Assembly: GCA_033239125.1 (NCBI GenBank)
Contig: BSWB01000005.1
Coordinates: 117,304,494-117,368,493, forward strand
Direction of reading: 5' to 3'
Length of the DNA: 64,000 nucleotides
From: Fagopyrum homotropicum
Lineage: Eukaryota > Streptophyta > Magnoliopsida > Caryophyllales > Polygonaceae
In this document: one piece after another, positions 34,366 through 45,724 of the stretch
Layout of the letters: each line of letters starts with the position of its first letter
Numbering within the stretch: the first letter of the stretch is position 1
Made by a program: the position numbers and the translations under genes
The notes under the pieces: model-generated
What the model was told of the DNA's origin: nothing
Databases searched by the model: none
What the model saw: only the letters and a program-made list of their open reading frames with translations

Positions 34366-34992
34366 TGTAACAGCCCGAATTCCCGGGACTCGAGGTGACA
34401 TTAGGTTAGGATCACACAATGGATCCTGACCCTAGCCTGACAACAAGTTCACTGGACCTGACAACAAGGCACCGACAAATATAAAACAAATACATAAATT
34501 GATATAAAATTGTACATCAAAAGATATACAAATATGTAGCCGAGTATAAAACACAACCCTCACACAGGAGGTATACAAACATCATCCTCACGTAGGAGGT
34601 ATATTACATGCCCATAACCATAACCACCTAATGTACGAGAGTCTTCGGCCTGCCACCCTATCGGATCACTCTACAGCTCACCTATCTTGCAAAGCATCTA
34701 CAGCACGGTATATAACCGTTAGCTATACATCAGCATGTTGTCATATAATTACCCGTTTTAATCATCTTTATATAAGGTCATCCACTCAAATAGTATATAT
34801 ATAGATTTATGAAACTATGTGACACGAGGAACATATCATCCTCGCCTCTAGTCCTGCTAGCCATCTGGAATAGTATCGGTCACACAACCCGTGTACCCTA
34901 TGAGAGTGGTGTTGTGCCCTTTCCGTATACCAGGTTTGGCCTGATGTCAGAGAACCTCCCAGACTCCTTACAGGATGAAAGGGAAAGGTTAT
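34366..34992 (-). mobile_element. Element G: partial chromovirus-type LTR, cut by F
   Basis: Starts TGTAACAGCCCGAATTCCCG and is collinear with the left end of element A LTRs (for example CCTGACAACAAGTTCACTGG against TTTGACAACAATTTTACTTGG-type sequence, and AACCGTTAGCTA). It is clearly diverged from A. It breaks off where F's LTR starts at 34,993. Candidate TSD is AATGA (34361-34365). Orientation is inferred from alignment with A. Confidence 0.65.
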
Positions 34993-36336
34993 TGATAGCA
35001 TGTATTATTGTCTATGTTTTGGGATTGGTTTAGACGTTTTATCTTCATAAATCTGTATATATGGATGTATATTCTTTGATCATTATGTTGTTTTGTTTAC
35101 CTTTGCGAGAATCGATGTCTACACCTAGTTTCCTTGTAATTGTAGGGAAAATGGCACGTTTTGGAACGAAATGGAGCTAAGGAAGTTAAGGAGTCATTGG
35201 AGCTACATTCTGGAGCATTGAGGAGCTACAAGAAAGGCTCATGAACCATGGAAATAAGATGGAAGATTGATTTTGGACCAGATGAGAGAGATTGACACTT
35301 AACTGAGATTCACCTCGGTTGGCTACAGTGCCACCTCGGCCGAGGTAATCTTTAGGACAGGCTGGACCGAGGCGAATATTATAACGGCCACAAGATCTTT
35401 ATTTTTGGCTGAGATCTTCTATTTTTGGAAAGAGAATTTCCTATATTTTAGGATGATTTTCTAGAAGGAAGTATATCTTTTTTGCTGATCTATTTGGAAG
35501 ATTGGAAGATATTTTAAAGAAGGAAATTGCCTTTAAGGATATTTTGTCTTTGGAAGGTGATTCTCCTATATAAGAAGATGGATTTTCTGGAATTAAATTA
35601 TCTCGGAATCAAGGAGATCTCGGAGCTGTAGTTCTCCAGATCATAAAGTTGAAGGAAGTTTGGAAGGTTGAAGGAAGGTTGAAGGCTTTGAAGAAAGTTG
35701 TAAGATTTTTTTAGTTTGTTTTGATTTGTTGTCTTTCTGATTGTGATTGAGGAATGTAGTTTATTTGTTTGTTTGATTGTTTGATTGAATTATTGAGACC
35801 TTTGTGTTAAGGTTTTCTTGTTTGAAGATTGATTCCTTTCTTATATATTTGATTATTGTTATCATGATGATTGTTGCCTAAGTTCTTTATGCGATTCTAG
35901 GGTGATTTGGCTGAAAGTTGCGGAAAAGACGATGAAAGAATGAGCCTTTGGTCTGGGAAAGTGAGTAGTGAGACTTACCCGATGATCTATTTCCACCTTA
36001 GAAACACCTTCCCTTTGCAAACCTCAGCTTTGTCCACGTTATCTTTTGAGATCTTGAGTCGGAACCACAACTGGATGCTTTGACCTCTAGAATCCTCATT
36101 TCCTTTACCTGGTTATTACATCATCTTTGATATCTTTGATTTGTTGCATGTTTTTTATTGACAACCTGAATTACCGATCTTTGTTTCACCATAGTCCGTG
36201 TGTTCGACCCTGGAGTATTTGCCGTTATTACAATTGATCCGCACACTGCAGGTTCGCATATTGTTTCATGCTTATATTTTAGGTTATAAATTTAAAGCTA
36301 TATTGTTCACCATACACACAGGTCTGAGTGCGAAAA
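34993..36336 (+). mobile_element. Element F 5' LTR (non-autonomous Athila relative)
   Basis: Starts TGATAGCATG and ends near GAGTGCGAAAA, where sister elements have GCGAACA. It is followed by a decayed Asp-type primer site. A TATA box CCTATATAAG is at 35565-35574. It carries one GAGACTTACCCGATGA phrase (35970), the U5 phrase GTGTTCGACCCTGGAGTA, and the word cluster at 35312-35376. Compared with the surviving 3' LTR part it differs by several percent, so F is older than B, C and D. Confidence 0.8.
35312..35376 (+). promoter_or_regulatory. Element F word cluster (5' LTR)
   Basis: ACCTCGGTTGG, then the palindrome CCTCGGCCGAGG, then GACCGAGGCG, about 190 bp upstream of the TATA box. The matching 3' LTR cluster (49670-49733) reads CCTCGGTCGAGG. 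Confidence 0.65.
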
Positions 36337-36342
36337 AGTTTT

Positions 36343-36360
36343 TGGCGTTGTTGTCGGGGA
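36343..36360 (+). other. Element F primer-binding site, decayed tRNA-Asp type
   Basis: TGGCGTTGTTGTCGGGGA differs from the D and C sites by C-to-T changes only, as expected for methylated, ageing copies. Confidence 0.75.
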
Positions 36361-36460
36361 CTTGGTCAAGACCAAGTTCGGTATTTGGTTGTCTAACTTG
36401 GAAGCTTTTGCTTTTGCTTTTGATCTTTTCCTATGAGTTTTTGAGTTTTCAGGGTCTTCA

Positions 36461-37351
36461 ATGGCTGCTAGGAGCTATGAGCCTATTTTCGATCCAATAT
36501 TGATAACAAGGCAAATAGCTAGAGCAGATTATTACGTATACTTGGAAGAGAAGTATGTCTTCCATTGGTTTGCCACTGAAAGAGAGCATGAAGAAGTCAT
36601 TGAGGATGAGATTGCATCATGGGATGAGCCGAATGTCCCTAAAAAGGTTTATGAGCAACCTCTTGAAGATTTGCTTGAATCAAAATGGGAGAAAATAATG
36701 AAGAAGGTGGAGAAGGTCGAAGAATGCCTCTTATCCTATGATAAGCCGAAAGAGGTGTATAAGGAAGAACTACAAGTTTCGAGCATTCCTCCGCTCGAAT
36801 CTGAAGCTCCTATTGACGTCCTCGCTGAAGAAGATGAAGGTATGGAAGACCTCGACCTAGTTGTTATAACTGTAGTTGAGGTGAAAGAAGAATCTGTTGA
36901 GTTGGAAGTAGAAGAGAATGTGGAGAACCTTGGCCAAATCACTGAAACTGTTGCCAGGGTTGAAGAAAGATCAACTGAGTTGGGAGAAGTTTTATGTGTG
37001 GATTGTCATCCTAACACAAATCTCGTCCCAAGTTTTGAAACACTCTACAAGGTACTTTCTCTTACTTCCTTTGAAATTCCTATTAAAATTTCTAATTTTT
37101 TCAAGAATGTACCGGAGAGTTGGAGGTCTCTTCCAAAAGAACCTTCTAAGGTGAAGATGAAATCTCTATTACAATTGCTGGAAGTAGATGCCCCTTGGAT
37201 TATAAGGAGTAAATTTGGCAAGCGCTTCGATGCCAATGCCAATAGTTGTTTCATGTTCAAGTATGGGGTCCCTTACATATTAAGGACCTTGTATTATCCC
37301 CAAGCTCAATATGGGGAAGCTATTAGAATCCTCGAAAAGTTGTTTTCTTGA
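36461..37351 (+). CDS. Element F ORF, 296 aa acidic protein of unknown function
   Basis: An uninterrupted ATG-to-TGA frame occupies the gag position, 100 bp after the primer site. I do not recognise the protein. Residues 1-60 are mixed (MAARSYEPIF...). Residues about 40-185 are strongly Glu/Asp/Lys/Val-rich, probably coiled or disordered (VEVKEESVELEVEENVEN). The last 80 residues are more globular, with WRSLPKEPSKVKMKSLLQLL, DAPWIIRSKFGKRF and SCFMFKYGVPYILRTLYYPQ. There is no CCHC knuckle, protease, RT or integrase motif. Staying open in an element whose LTRs differ by several percent is notable. It could be a captured host fragment or a diverged structural protein. Confidence 0.6.
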   Translation: MAARSYEPIFDPILITRQIARADYYVYLEEKYVFHWFATEREHEEVIEDEIASWDEPNVPKKVYEQPLEDLLESKWEKIMKKVEKVEECLLSYDKPKEVYKEELQVSSIPPLESEAPIDVLAEEDEGMEDLDLVVITVVEVKEESVELEVEENVENLGQITETVARVEERSTELGEVLCVDCHPNTNLVPSFETLYKVLSLTSFEIPIKISNFFKNVPESWRSLPKEPSKVKMKSLLQLLEVDAPWIIRSKFGKRFDANANSCFMFKYGVPYILRTLYYPQAQYGEAIRILEKLFS

Positions 37352-37404
37352 TCAAGGAAAGGAAGGGACAAAAGACTGAGTTATGTCCCATGGAATAATA
37401 GGAA

Positions 37405-37570
37405 GACCGGTAGGATTCCGGTGAGAACCAAACCGTACAAGCTTGTACATAGGAGATCCTACCATTTGCCGGTGAAATTAGGAACATGAACCTTTTTGGA
37501 AGAGTTTTATTGCGGATGTGATGAGCACTCCAAGATATTCGAGGTACATTGAGTAAATCCATGGGGAAAG
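37405..37570 (+). pseudogene. Integrase C-terminal relic in element F
   Basis: A short stretch translates to RTKPYKLVHRRSYHLPVKLG, clearly related to TTPYKLVYGKSCHLPVELEH in the integrases of B, D and C. Nothing of RT or protease is left. This shows F derives from an Athila element by loss of most of gag-pol. Confidence 0.75.
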
Positions 37571-38029
37571 ATCCAGCTAGCGACCTTAAACTAAGCGCTT
37601 CTTGAGAGGCAACCCAAGGTATTGCTTTCTTTTCCCTTTTTCTAATTAGTTTAGATAGTTTGCTTCGTGTTTTGTGCGTCCTCCTAGACAGGAATCAGGT
37701 ACTCTCTAAGAAGAAATTACAACTCAGGAGCTACATGGAAGGATTGATGTTCGAGAAAGGAGCTTGACTGAGATACATCTCGGATGTTGTCCAAAAGCAT
37801 CGACCGAGATGTTCTTCGCCAACCGAGATGGTATTATCTGGGAGTTGTTTCTTATTTCTTTATGCAGTTCAGCTATGTCCGGTGAGTACTTATTTCTTAT
37901 AACTTATATTTGACCCATTGGGACAATGTGTCCCAAGTATGGGGTATTTGTATGACTTGTATGACTCTCTTGATCTTTGATTATGATCTTATTTTGCTCT
38001 ATATGCTTATCTGTCATTACATGCATTTT
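37571..38029 (+). other. Element F 3' non-coding region, part 1
   Basis: Begins with the conserved post-pol phrase TTAAACTAAGCGCTTCTTGAG then AGGCAACCCAAGG (37585-37622). It holds a word cluster with CATCTCGG, CGACCGAGATG and CAACCGAGATGG (37767-37832), and a hairpin CATTG-GGA-CAATG with AAGTATGGGGT (37918-37946). Element D interrupts it at 38,030. Confidence 0.7.
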
Positions 38030-38360
38030 TGATAACACGATTTATGACTTAGGTTTAGGTAATCATTTAGATAGATTTCTCGCTCATTCATGCACGGTTT
38101 AGCACTAGTTCACGACGTTTGCACTCAATTCACGAATTATGTCGAGATAGACGTCTACACGGACTTGTGCATTGCTTTGTAGGTATTTTGGGAGATTTAG
38201 GAGCTAAAACGATACGTTTGAGGATCGTTCATCAAGATGACACACCCTCGGACTCATTAGGATGCAAGCTAAAGGCTAAGGAGGACTCATGGAACCTTGC
38301 CAACACAAGCCATGCACCAAATCGAAGCTTAATGATCAAAGGCAAAGCTGAAGCACAAAA

Positions 38361-38413
38361 TCACGGTCTACTGGCACTCCACGGCCGTGGTTTCAACCGT
38401 GGATTTTGCCAGG
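38361..38413 (+). promoter_or_regulatory. Element D word cluster 1 (upstream of TATA)
   Basis: Half-site TCACGGTC, palindrome CCACGGCCGTGG (38379-38390) and inverted half-site ACCGTGGA. It ends about 50 bp upstream of the TATA box. 3' LTR copy: palindrome at 47748-47759. Confidence 0.7.
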
Positions 38414-38975
38414 TTTTCGTGATAGCTGTGCCACGATCTCTTAACCAGCTCTTGCAAAGTTGTAGTATAAAAGTGGTCCTGCATTGGCTGAGAGAATCAT
38501 CTTGGAGCAGCCCTCCATTATCCACTATCATCCAATCAAAATATTCTCTCAAGAAGAAGATTCTTGGGAAGAACATTGGAGAAGAAGGCTACCATTGGAG
38601 AAGAGCTTGGTTGGAGAAGAAGAAGAGCACACCATTGATAGACCTAGAGAGTTTTTGTAGTGAAGGACTTCGGATTCAATTTCTAGAGTTGTATGAACCA
38701 TTTGAACCTTCTTTAAGAAGGATTGTGAGTTATTCTAATTCCATTTTCAGCTTGGTTTTGTTTTAGTTCATTTGTTCATCTCTTTCTCTTCATTATCTTG
38801 CAAACGGATGCCATGATTTTATGTTTGATTGTTTCGATTTCTATTATGAATGTTTTAGGCTAAATAGATGTGGTTCTAGGGTAAGGAAAGGACGGTTATG
38901 GCTAGGGCTATGATAGGATGGACTTAGATTTACCTTTGGATGACTTATGTGCATGAACGTAGTTTCTGTTAGGAA

Positions 38976-39030
38976 TCACGGCCAGTTCTTGCCAAACCAC
39001 GGCCGTGGAAAGATAGAACAAACCGTGATC
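38976..39030 (+). promoter_or_regulatory. Element D word cluster 2 (LTR, downstream half)
   Basis: Half-site ATCACGGCC, palindrome CCACGGCCGTGG (38997-39008) and inverted half-site ACCGTGAT, with spacers as in B and C. 3' LTR palindrome at 48366-48377. Confidence 0.7.
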
Positions 39031-39867
39031 TTACCTGGTTCGATGGATCTAGTCTTAGATTGTTAGAATGTTGAAATCCTAAGTGTTTGTTGAGCTAAAT
39101 CTATCCTAGGGTGACCTAGTGTTAGCAACTAAGTGTTAGGAGAGACTTATCCGGTAATCCTTGCTCTTAGATCTCAAAGATGACAAACCCTAGGTAGTGG
39201 TGAGCCTCATAAGCCACCATTGGATTAAGTGTGCTAGGATGGTTGTTTAATACTAACCCTTCCGAGACTTACCCGGTAAGGATAGGTTAGATCTTTAGGC
39301 GACAATCCGGTTTGTGTAGAATTCCGTCCCTTAGGTTCTTAGAGACTTATCCGGTGATGAGACCTTAGGAATGGACTAGTGGACCATGAGACCTACCCGG
39401 TAATTGATCCCAATCTAGAAATGCTTACTCCCAACATATCATAGTTAATCCAAGGAATGTTTAGATAGCTTGAGTCTATGCCATAACCGGACTTTCCAAC
39501 CCCTAGAATCCGCTTTCTTCTATTTTGATCTATATCTTGTGTTTATCTTGTTTGCTTGCGTTGATTTGTTAGCATAGTTGATTGTTTATTCCGCATGATT
39601 TGTGATTCTTGATTGATCACCAAAAACCCAACCAAAAACATTGAGATTTTCATTTCTTTATTTCCTTCTCTTTTCTTAACTTAGATCTTCACTAGACTTA
39701 ATCATAAATTGAATCAATCTCACCTTAGTCTTTGTGTTCGACCTCGGAATACTATCCCTACTACAAACGTCCCGTACACTGCGGATTTCGCTAGGAGTTA
39801 GGATAAATATAACGAGAATATAAATTTAAAACCCATTGCGTGTCACATCCTGAGCGTAACAAGTTTT

Positions 39868-39885
39868 TGGCGCCGTTGCCGGGGA
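39868..39885 (+). other. Element D primer-binding site (tRNA-Asp type)
   Basis: TGGCGCCGTTGCCGGGGA, seven bases after the LTR end. Confidence 0.9.
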
Positions 39886-40000
39886 CTAGGTCTAGATTGA
39901 GTCTATTTTGTGATTATTTATAGTGTAGATCTTTCTTGTTGCTTTTGATCTCTCTTTGGTTTGTGTCTTTGCTTTTCAGGACATCTCACTCTTTAGGTGT

Positions 40001-43000
40001 ATGCGAAGATCTCGTGGCAAGGATTTAGCTCCATTCGATCCCGAACCGGAGAAAACCCTTAGATCTAGATCCAAGAGTATCAAAAAGGGAAAAGAGATGG
40101 CCGGAAGAGATCTCCAAGCTGAATTGGATGAGGCTTTAGAGCAAATTAGGATAAGAGATGAGGCTTTGGAGAATGAAAGGAGACTTGCCAATGAGAGGCA
40201 AGAGGCAACTAGGAGGGAGATTGAGGAGATTAGGCAAGCTCTTGTGCAAAGAGAGCTTAACCGTCAACAACCTCCTCCACCTCCACCACAACCGCAGCCG
40301 GCGGCGGTGAATATTAGGGTTGTGCCCATTGCTATGGAAGAGCCACAAACGTTGGGGCAACGTATGGATCCGGCACAAAGAGCACACCGTCCGGGTGTGA
40401 ACTTAGGAGATCCCGCAGCCCATGATTACGAACTCTGCCTTCAACTTCTACAAATGATCCGGCATAATCAATTTGGAGGGATGGAAGGAGAGTCTCCTCA
40501 TCAACACTTGATGAACTATGAGATCTTGATGGAGACTCTTAGACCGCCAAGATTGGAGAGCAACAACCATAAGCTTAGGGCTTTCTCCTTCTCTCTTAAG
40601 GATAAAGCCTTGGCTTGGTATCAGTCTATTCCACAAGGGCGAGTTGGTACTTGGGAGGAGATGACAACCGAGTTTTTGACTAAGTTCTTCCAACCTTCCA
40701 AGACTACCTTCGTGATGAGGGATAGAGAGAGTTTATTCAAGTCTTGGGAGAGGTTCAAAGATCTTCTCCTAGATTGTCCACACCATGGCATACCAAAAAT
40801 TGAGCTATTGGAGATCTACTTCAAAGGACTTGATGAAGATAGCCAATTCAAGCTCCAATCTCTTTCCGGTGGGACTTTCATGGAGAAGCATGTAGATGAA
40901 GCTTGGGAATTTGTGGAGAAGCAAGCTCTAGTGATTGAGAAATACTCCCATAGGAAGAGTGAAGGGAGAAAGGCGGGAGCATATGAGGTGAGTGAAGTCA
41001 CCATGAGCAACTTCAAGCTTGACGCCATCAACAATGAGTTGAAGTCCTTGAGGGAGTTGTGTGCTACAACCTTGAAGAACCAAGCAACTCCTCAAGTACT
41101 TCCACAAGCTAACCTATCTTCCAAAGAGGAGGATGTGAATTACATGGGAAGGGGCAATTACAACAATTATCAAGGCCCAAGGAACTTCAACAACAACCGG
41201 CAATTCAACAATTACCGGCCTAACCACAACCATCCCGGATTTTCCTATTCTAACCCGGATGGAGCCTTGAACCCTCCCGCTTCCACAAGCACAACTCCAC
41301 CACCAAAAGCTTCACAAGAACCTCCACCCGGATTTACTCAACCTCCAAAGGATAGGACCGAAATGATGTTTGAGCAATTGCTTGGGAGGTTGAGTGGTCT
41401 AGAGAGCACCGTGACTTCAATCTCTAAAGCTCAAAAGGTTTTGGAAGCACAAGTGTTCCAAAAGGCGGGTGAAGCCCATAGAGATCCGGGAAAGCTTCCC
41501 GGAAGGACCGAAGACAACCCAAGAGGCCAAGTGTTGGCCATCACAACAAGGAGTGGGTTGAGCATCAAAGATCCTTTGCCCAAGGAGAATGCTAAAGGGA
41601 AACAAGTGGTGATAGAGGAAGAGACTTTGCAAAGAGATGGAGGCAAGAGCAAAGATGTAGAGCCAACTTATGTGGCACCGCCTCCATAAAAGCCACCACT
41701 ACCGTTCCCTCAATCACGAGCAAGAGCTCGTTTGGACAATCACTTTGGTAAGTTCCTTGAACTAATGTCAAAATTGCATATTAACATTCCGTTCATGGAT
41801 GCTATTTTAGGAATGCCGGCATATGGCAAGTTTTTGAAAGAGATACTCTCCAACAAAAGGAAGTTGGAGGAGTATGGGGAGATAAGAATGACCAAGAGAT
41901 CCTCGGAATTGATCCAAACAATGAAGGAGGAGATGCCTCCCAAGCTAAGAGATCCGGGTTCCTTTTGTGTCCCAATAGGAGTGGGAGATGTGAAGTATGA
42001 GGCCCTTTGCGATCTTGGGGCAAGTGTAAGCATCATACCGCTTGCACTTTGCAACAAGGTTGGGCTAGGAGAGCCGAAACCGGTCAAGATGACCCTCTAT
42101 ATGGCGGACCATTCTATCACTCATCCGGTTGGGATCTTAGAAGACATCCCGGTGCAACTAGGAGGATTCTATGTGCCAATTGATTTTGTTGTCTTGGATA
42201 TTCCGGCGGACTATCCGGTTCCCATCATCTTAGGAAGACCTTTCCTAGCCACTTCCGGGTGCCTAGTGGATTGCAAGAATGGGACTCTCTCCTTCAACAT
42301 TGGAGAAGAGAACATCAAGTTCAAGTTGTCCACAATGATGAAAGGGTCAACCCTTGATGAGGATGTCTTCAATATAGTCGAGCAAGAGGAATCTAGAGAA
42401 GTTGTGAGCTCGATCTTGATCAAGGATCCCTTGGAGAAGGTTCTTACCTTAAGTATGATGGAGGAAGGTGTTGAGGAGGCTTGCAATGAAGAGATCAAGG
42501 CCTTAGAAGCATTGGAAAAGGAGGCAAGAGTTGGATTTGAAGACCACGAAGAAAGGTTGAACACCTGTAGGTTCCACGGTCTAGATTCATGTTCCACGGC
42601 TGTAGAACTCTCTGGACAACTCCGAGAAGCAGGCTTGGCAGCAACCACGGCCGTGGACTTGGAGCAAACCGTGGAGTTGGCCGTGGTTCCCCCTGAATCA
42701 TCCCTTGATGATGATCAAGCTTCTAGGAGCCTTGGAGGGTCTTCATGTGCTTTGGATTCATCTCATCCAACCTTATTTGGATCGTCTACACTCGACAAAG
42801 GTCCTCCTAAACTTGAACTCAAACCCCTCCCCTCTCATTTGAAGTATGCTTTTCTTGGTGATAACTCTACATATCCGGTGATTGTGAATGCATGCTTGAG
42901 TGATGATGAACTTGCTAAGTTGTTGCATGAACTAAGATTGCATAGGAGAGCCATTGGATATACTATTGATGACTTGGTTGGCATAAAACCTTCTTTGTGC

Positions 43001-45724
43001 ATGCATAAAATATTGATGGAAGATAACCACAAACCCTCTATTGAACATCAAAGGAGATTGAATCCTATAATGAAAGAGGTAGTCAAAAAGGAAATCATTA
43101 AGTTGCTAGATGCGGGAATTATCTACCCTATCTCGGATAGCAAGTGGGTTAGTCCCGTTCATGTAGTTCCTAAGAAGGGTGGGATGACCGTAGTAACTAA
43201 TGAGCATAATGAACTAATCCCAACTAGGACGGTTACGGGGTGGAGGATGTGTATTGATTATAGGAAGTTGAACATGGCCTCTAGGAAAGATCACTTCCCT
43301 CTCCCTTTCATTGACCAAATGCTAGAAAGGTTAGCTCAACATTCTCATTTTTGCTACTTAGATGGTTATAGTGGATTCTTCCAAATCCCTATCCACCCCG
43401 ATGACCAAGAGAAAACCACCTTTACATATCCATGGGGTACTTTTGCATATAGGAGGATGCCATTTGGGTTGTGTAATGCACCCGCCACCTTCCAAAGGTG
43501 CATGATGGCTATCTTTTCGGAATACATTGAAAATATCATGGAAGTGTTCATGGATGATTTCTCTGTTTATGGTTCTTCCTTTGATAATTGCTTGGCTAAC
43601 TTGTCATTAGTATTGCAAAGATGTGAGGAGACAAATCTTGTCTTGAATTGGGAAAAATGCCACTTCATGGTAAGTGAAGGTATTGTATTGGGGCACTTAG
43701 TTTCCAATCGTGGCATTGAGGTTGATAGGGCCAAGATTGAAACAATAGAGAAGTTGCCACCACCTACCTCGGTGAAGGGGGTAAGGAGTTTCTTAGGGCA
43801 TGCCGGTTTTTACCGGAGGTTTATTCAAGACTTCTCTAAAATTTCTAAGCCTCTTACTAACCTACTAATGAAGGATGTTGATTTTGTCTTTTCCAAAGAT
43901 TGTCTAGAGGCTTTTTGTAGGTTGAAGAACACCTTCATCTCCGCACCTATCATGCAACCTCCGGATTGGAGTTTACCGTTTGAGATCATGTGTGATGCAA
44001 GCGATGTAGCCGTTGGGGCTGTTTTGGGGCAAAAGAAAGAGGGGCGCACTCATGCCATTTATTATGCTAGCAAGACGCTAGATGAGGCCCAACTCAATTA
44101 TGCTACCACCGAGAAAGAGTTACTAGCGGTTGTGTACGCATTTGAGAAGTTCCGCTTGTATCTTGTTGGAGCGAAGGTCATAGTTTATACGGATCATGCT
44201 GCGATCCGTTATCTCCTTACAAAGAAGGATGCCAAGCCTAGGTTGATTCGGTGGATCCTTCTTCTTCAAGAGTTTGATTTGGAAATCCGGGACTAGAAAG
44301 GATCCGAAAACTCAGTGGCGGATCACCTTAGTAGACTCCCACCATTGGAGCTTGAAAGAGATGACATCCCGATTGATGATTCATTCTGGGATGAGCAATT
44401 GCAAATGGTGGAGGAATGCTTGTTCCAAGTGAGTAGAGGAAGCGACCCATGGTTTGCCGACATTGTGAACTACTTAGTGTGTGAGGAAGTGCCTCCCGGT
44501 TTGACATATCCCCAAAGGAAGAAGTTCTTCAAAGATGTGAGTCATTACTATTGGAGCGAGCCACTTTTGTTCAAGAGAGGGCCGGATGGAATGTTTAGAA
44601 GATGCATACCGGAGGATGAGGTGGAGAGTATGATCCGCCATTGTCACTCCTTGCCATGTGGAGGGCATGCTAGCTCACACAAGACATGTGCGAAGGTGTT
44701 GCAATCGGGTTTCTTTTGGCCAAGTTTATTCAAGGATATGCAAGGCTTTGTGGTAGCTTGTGATGCTTGCCAAAGGACGGGCAACATCTCAAGGAGGAAT
44801 GAGATGCCCTTGAACAACATACAAGAAGTGGAAATTTTTGATGTGTGGGGTGTGGACTTCATGAGACCATTTCCTTCTTCATGTGGCAACCTCTACATCC
44901 TATTGGCGGTTGATTATGTATCGAGATGGGTAGAGGCAATCGCTTCTCCTACAAATGACGCCAAGGTTGTGGTGCGCTTCTTCAACCGAGTGATCTTTCC
45001 TAGGTTTGGAACACCAAGGGTGATCATAAGTGATGGAGGGAAGCACTTCACCAATAGGAACTTTGGGGCACTTTTGGCTAAGTATGGGGTGACCCATAAG
45101 GTGGCAACACCTTACCATCCCCAAACTAGCGGCCAAGTGGAGATCTCCAACCGGGAGATAAAGGCCATTCTCGAGAAGACGGTATCTAGAACTAGAAAGG
45201 ATTGGGCTATGAAGCTCAATGATGCTTTGTGGGCATATAGGACCGCTTTCAAGACACCAATTGGCACTACTCCTTACAAGTTGGTCTATGGCAAGTCTTG
45301 CCACCTCCCGGTAGAAATAGAGCATAGAGCACATTGGGCCATCAAGTGGCTAAATTTTGATCTCAAAGAGGCCGGAGAGAAGAGGTTGCTTGATATGAAC
45401 GCACTTGAGGAGATCCGGTTGGATGCACACGAGAATGCCCGGATCTACAAGGAGAGAACCAAGCGGTGGCATGACAAGAGGATCATCCCCAAGGAGTTGA
45501 GTGAAGGAGACCTTGTCCTTCTCTTCAACTCAAGGCTGCGGCTTTTTCCCGGAAAGCTCAAATCAAGATGGACCGGGCCATATGTGGTGAAGAAGATCTT
45601 TCCCCATGGAGCTATTGAGATAGGAGGGGAGCATTGTGAAAACTTTAAGGTGAATGGGCATCGGTTGAAGAAGTATATCCCGGGAGCTCCGGTGGATATG
45701 ATTACCCCACTTTACCTTGAGTAG
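40001..45724 (+). pseudogene. Element D gag-pol polyprotein, two nonsense codons
   Basis: Starts at the ATG giving MRRSRGKDLAPFD, as in B. The domain order is gag, Asn-rich tract (YMGRGNYNNYQG), protease (LCDLGASVSIIP, near 42010), linker, RT with the catalytic box EVFMDDFSVY intact near 43545, RNase H and integrase. The integrase zinc site (VACDACQ), WGVDFM, IISDGGKHF and QVEISNREIK are all readable. Breaks: TAA at 41687-41689 (between gag and protease), TAG at 44294-44296 (end of RNase H), and a 24-bp in-frame loss in gag near 40707 relative to B. All pieces stay in one frame. D is the least damaged RT of the B/D pair. Confidence 0.9.
42571..42688 (+). promoter_or_regulatory. Element D word cluster 3 (inside the protease-RT linker)
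   Basis: TTCCACGGTC, TTCCACGGCTGT, the palindrome CCACGGCCGTGG (42645-42656), ACCGTGGA and GGCCGTGG follow one another inside coding sequence. This is the same linker position as cluster 3 of B, but with D's own word. Confidence 0.7.

Larger units (their letters stand above)
38030..39861 (+). repeat. Element D 5' LTR
   Basis: 1832 bp. TATA box GTATAAAAG at 38465-38473 (3' LTR copy at 47834-47842). Word clusters at 38361-38413 and 38976-39030. Four GAGACYTAYCCGGT phrases at 39143, 39263, 39342 and 39388. An open 215-codon stretch at 38119-38766 starts with TTG, not ATG, and is not taken as a gene. Confidence 0.95.

Noticed and set aside
38119..38766. 215-codon open stretch in the D 5' LTR, repeated in the 3' LTR at 47488-48135
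   Set aside because: It begins with TTG, spans the TATA box and word cluster, and no protein family is recognisable. It is open in both copies only because the LTRs are nearly identical.
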